From: Gammaproteobacteria bacterium
Lineage (GTDB): Bacteria; Pseudomonadota; Gammaproteobacteria; Pseudomonadales; Pseudohongiellaceae
Assembly: GCA_007571115.1 (NCBI GenBank)
Contig: RKSA01000123.1
Span: forward strand, 1-7,163
Direction of reading: 5' to 3'
DNA: 7,163 bases
Shown here: piece after piece, positions 6,001 to 7,163 of the stretch
Layout of the letters: each line of letters begins with the position of its first letter
Numbering within the stretch: the first letter of the stretch is position 1
Notes under the pieces: generated by a model
What the model was told of the DNA's origin: nothing
Databases searched by the model: none
What the model saw: only the letters and a program-made list of their open reading frames with translations
Program-made: the position numbers and the translations under genes

Positions 6001-6933
6001 AATCTCTCCTCCCGAGCCCGTCGAAGCGCCGGGAAACGGCGCGATAGCGGTGGGATGGTTGTGCGTTTCGACTTTCATCAGGATGTGGCCAGCTTCGCTG
6101 ACGTAGCCGTAGCGGCGCGAATCGGGTGCCGGAAAAAAGCGCTCGGCCTGTTCGCCCCGCACGACTGCGGCATTGTCGACATAGGCCGAAAGCACGTCTT
6201 CCGGGGAGCTGCGCCAGGTGTGGCGGATCATGTCGAACAGCGAGTCCTGCTGCTGCACTCCGTCGATGCTCCAGGAGGCGTGGAATATCTTGTGCCGGCA
6301 ATGCTCCGAATTCGCCTGGGCGAACATCATCAGTTCGACGTCGCTGGGATTGCGCCCGAGGGCGCGGAAATTGTCGAGCAGGTAGTCGATCTCGTCCGGC
6401 GCGAGAGCGAGCGCCATTTGCCGGTTCGCCAGCTCGAGGCCGGCGCGACCTTCGCCAAGCACGTCGATTTCGGCCATGGGCCGCGCTGGCTGCTGCTCGA
6501 ACAAACGCGCCGCTGCGGCATCATCAGGCAAGATCGCCTCGGTCATGCGATCGTGCAGCAGGGCGGCCCAATCGGGGGATTGGCGATCGGCATCGATGCA
6601 ATAGTCGACGCCGCGCTCGATGCGGCCGAGATGGCCAAGCCCGCAGTTGCGCAGAATTTCGGTCGCTTTGCTCGACCAGGGCGAGATCGTGCCAGGGCGC
6701 GGAGTGACCCGGTAGCGAAACGCGCCGTCGGTAGCGCCAGCCTGGGCCGCTGCGCCATGATGCAACAGCGCTTGCAGCGCGCGCCGGTCGGATTCGGCGA
6801 GTTCTCTGGATTCGAGAAAATGCACGAACCGCGCCGAAACCGATCGAAGCGAAGGCTCGATCACCCGCAGCTCCCTGGACAGTTTGGCCGTCTTGAAAGC
6901 CGAAAGCGCCGCGCCGCCGATCAGCACCTGCAT
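3073..6933 (-). CDS. purL: PurL, phosphoribosylformylglycinamidine (FGAM) synthase, full-length single-chain type
   Basis: PurL catalyses the fourth step of de novo purine synthesis in the cytoplasm: FGAR + glutamine + ATP to FGAM + glutamate + ADP + Pi. The product is 1286 residues from the chosen start (E. coli 1295). The N-terminal PurS-like domain opens MQVLIGGAALSAFKTAKL. Next come RPGTISPWSSKAT (79-91), ANSEHCRHKIF (207-217) and KVETHNHPTAI (287-297). The synthetase halves then show GLGGGAASSMASG, DVGAGGLANALPELV and HDRSDGGL. The C-terminal glutamine amidotransferase has the nucleophile elbow GVCNGCQ (C1128) and PHPE (H1251, E1253). All key residues are present. The ORF remains open upstream past 7116 with no in-frame stop, but the extra 61 residues are hydrophobic repeats absent from the family. 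The ATG at 6933 aligns with the E. coli start (MMEILRGSPALSAF). Its ribosome site is weak (GAGA). Confidence 0.96.
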   Translation of the reverse strand: MQVLIGGAALSAFKTAKLSRELRVIEPSLRSVSARFVHFLESRELAESDRRALQALLHHGAAAQAGATDGAFRYRVTPRPGTISPWSSKATEILRNCGLGHLGRIERGVDYCIDADRQSPDWAALLHDRMTEAILPDDAAAARLFEQQPARPMAEIDVLGEGRAGLELANRQMALALAPDEIDYLLDNFRALGRNPSDVELMMFAQANSEHCRHKIFHASWSIDGVQQQDSLFDMIRHTWRSSPEDVLSAYVDNAAVVRGEQAERFFPAPDSRRYGYVSEAGHILMKVETHNHPTAIAPFPGASTGSGGEIRDEGATGIGAKPKAGLTGFSVSHLRIPGFPQPWEEDFGKPAQLASALEIMLDGPIGGAAFNNEYGRPALCGYFRSFEERVDGELRGYHKPIMIAGGLGNIRPGQVRKSKVEAGAKLVVLGGPAMLIGLGGGAASSMASGSASEELDFASVQRDNPEMQRRCQEVIDSCWQLGEANPIRFIHDVGAGGLANALPELVKDAGLGGAFSLGAIPSAEAGLSPLELWCNEAQERYVLAIDAADLPRFAAICQRERCPFAVVGTTVAAKRLSLTDERFGNRPIDVPLELLFGKPPAMHRRAVSPPPRTGSFDTTGIELADAVERVLALPVVASKAFLVTIGDRAITGLVSRDQMVGPWQTPVADVAVTCSSYRGYCGEAMAMGERAPLALLDAPASGRMAVAEALTNIVSADVARLGDIKLSANWMAAAGHGDEDARLYATVAAVAKEFCPALGICIPVGKDSMSMRTVWQAPDGAQRGMAAPLSLVISAFAPVRDVRRTWTPQLRIDSAPSRLLLLDLGNGRDRLGGSALGQVYRRIVGSPPDVEDPAALRSLFALLAECRARGYVLACHDRSDGGLLATVLEMAFAGRCGLELQLPAGTDALPALFSEEIGVVLQVRAGDVPALGELAASHGLASCLHDIGAPATNGEVTIRIGEREIYRRSRVELQRRWAATSFHLQSLRDNAECARQEYDSLLDADDPGIAFHLGFDPQQDITAPYVNVGSPPRVAILREQGVNGQLEMAAAFARARFEAVDVHMSELASGAARLEDFQTLAACGGFSFGDVLGAGGGWAQSILRNGALREQFESFFHDSATLSLGVCNGCQMLSLLRELIPGSGAWPSFERNLSEQFEARFTMVQVEPSASAFFAGIAGSRFPLAIAHGEGRASFAAGVDSASLAGRVALRYVDNRGNVAERYPANPNGATDAIAGVCNEDGRVTILMPHPERVFRACQNSWRPDNHGEDAPALRLFRNARAWFD

Positions 6934-6967
6934 GAAAGAAGTCTCGAAGCCGCCGATGAACGCTCCA

Positions 6968-7063
6968 GCCGGAAACAACAAGTGTGCCGGAAAGAAGCAC
7001 GCCGGAAATGCGCTAGCCGGAAACAACAAGTGTGCCGGAAAGAAGCATGCCAGAAAACAGTGC
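6968..7063. repeat. Two 48-bp tandem repeats upstream of purL, built from GCCGGAAA sub-repeats
   Basis: Copy 1 is 6968-7015 and copy 2 is 7016-7063. The first 32 bp are identical, then the copies diverge towards the end of the unit. Each copy contains three sub-units starting with GCCGGAAA (the last one GCCAGAAA), spaced 18, 15 and 15 bp. The tract lies 35-130 bp upstream of the chosen purL ATG, on the side of its leader and promoter, and also just before the divergent frame at 7067. Because all spacings are multiples of three, it is open on both strands. The minus frame gives a hydrophobic FFPAHLLFPA repeat and the plus frame a basic NNKCAGKKHA repeat. I cannot tell whether it is translated. 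Confidence 0.85.
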
Positions 7064-7066
7064 GCA

Positions 7067-7163
7067 ATGATAAAGGATTTACTCGCTGCCTTCAGTGCGA
7101 TCAGCGCCAGCGTCACCGGTGGCTGTGCGGCTGGCAGCGCGGCGCATGGCGAAGAAGCCTTGC
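7067..7163 (+). CDS. Divergent partial reading frame, unidentified protein N-terminus
   Basis: From the ATG at 7067 the plus strand is open to the window edge. It encodes MIKDLLAAFSAISASVTGGC and then about a dozen more residues ending HGEEAL, with GC-rich third positions as in the neighbouring genes. It would be divergent from purL. The ribosome site is weak. The same frame is open upstream through the 48-bp repeats, with in-frame ATGs at 6956 and 6932, so a longer protein with a repetitive Lys/Cys/His N-terminus is possible. The fragment is too short to identify; the EEAL ending after a small polar stretch would fit the start of a TerB-like domain, which is only a guess. It may equally be a chance frame. 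Confidence 0.4.
   Translation, partial: MIKDLLAAFSAISASVTGGCAAGSAAHGEEAL

Noticed and set aside
4040..6301. Long 753-residue minus-strand ORF
   Set aside because: Out-of-frame shadow of purL, rich in R, A, G and P as expected from a GC-rich coding strand read in the wrong frame.
7067..7095. Possible sigma-70 promoter for purL on the minus strand (CTGAAG, 17 bp, TATCAT)
   Set aside because: The -10 is good (5 of 6) but the -35 matches only 3 of 6; such hits occur by chance, so it is not listed as a feature.
6934..7116. N-terminal extension of PurL from the GTG at 7116 (61 extra residues)
   Set aside because: The extra residues are hydrophobic repeats from the 48-bp tandem tract, with no counterpart in PurL; the conserved N-terminus starts at the ATG at 6933.

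Overview
The window looks like a chromosomal segment of a GC-rich gammaproteobacterium. The evidence is a divergent pspF/pspABC phage-shock locus with a sigma-54 promoter, and a single-chain PurL of the proteobacterial type at about 1286 residues. The exact lineage cannot be fixed from this sequence. All the genes look intact and housekeeping-like; I see no insertion sequence, prophage, CRISPR array or RNA gene.

Layout, left to right. Positions 1-116 (minus) hold the N-terminus of PspF, the enhancer-binding activator of the psp operon. Positions 117-352 form the regulatory region, with a textbook sigma-54 promoter (GG-N10-GC) and a probable IHF site upstream of it. Positions 353-2653 (plus) carry a tightly packed operon. 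It contains pspA (membrane-binding effector and PspF inhibitor), pspB and an enlarged pspC (membrane sensors), then a zinc-ribbon Nudix hydrolase whose start codon overlaps the pspC stop. A YqfO/NIF3-type small protein lies on the minus strand (2951-2619) and overlaps the 3' end of the Nudix gene by 35 bp. Upstream of it is a 121-bp spacer containing about nine degenerate 10-bp repeats with A/T-tracts in helical phase, plus a small palindrome. Then comes purL (minus, 6933-3073), encoding phosphoribosylformylglycinamidine synthase. Its leader contains two 48-bp tandem repeats. A divergent plus-strand reading frame begins near 7067 and runs off the end.

How it works together. Envelope stress should be sensed by PspB/PspC, which draw PspA away from PspF. 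PspF, with sigma-54 RNA polymerase and IHF-bent DNA, then switches on the operon, and the Nudix enzyme would be co-induced. purL is an independent purine-biosynthesis gene and may read through into yqfO, since no terminator is visible between them.

The least explained elements are the 10-bp phased repeat tract (2961-3050), the 48-bp tandem repeat in front of purL (6968-7063), the double-domain PspC, and the Nudix gene built into the psp operon.
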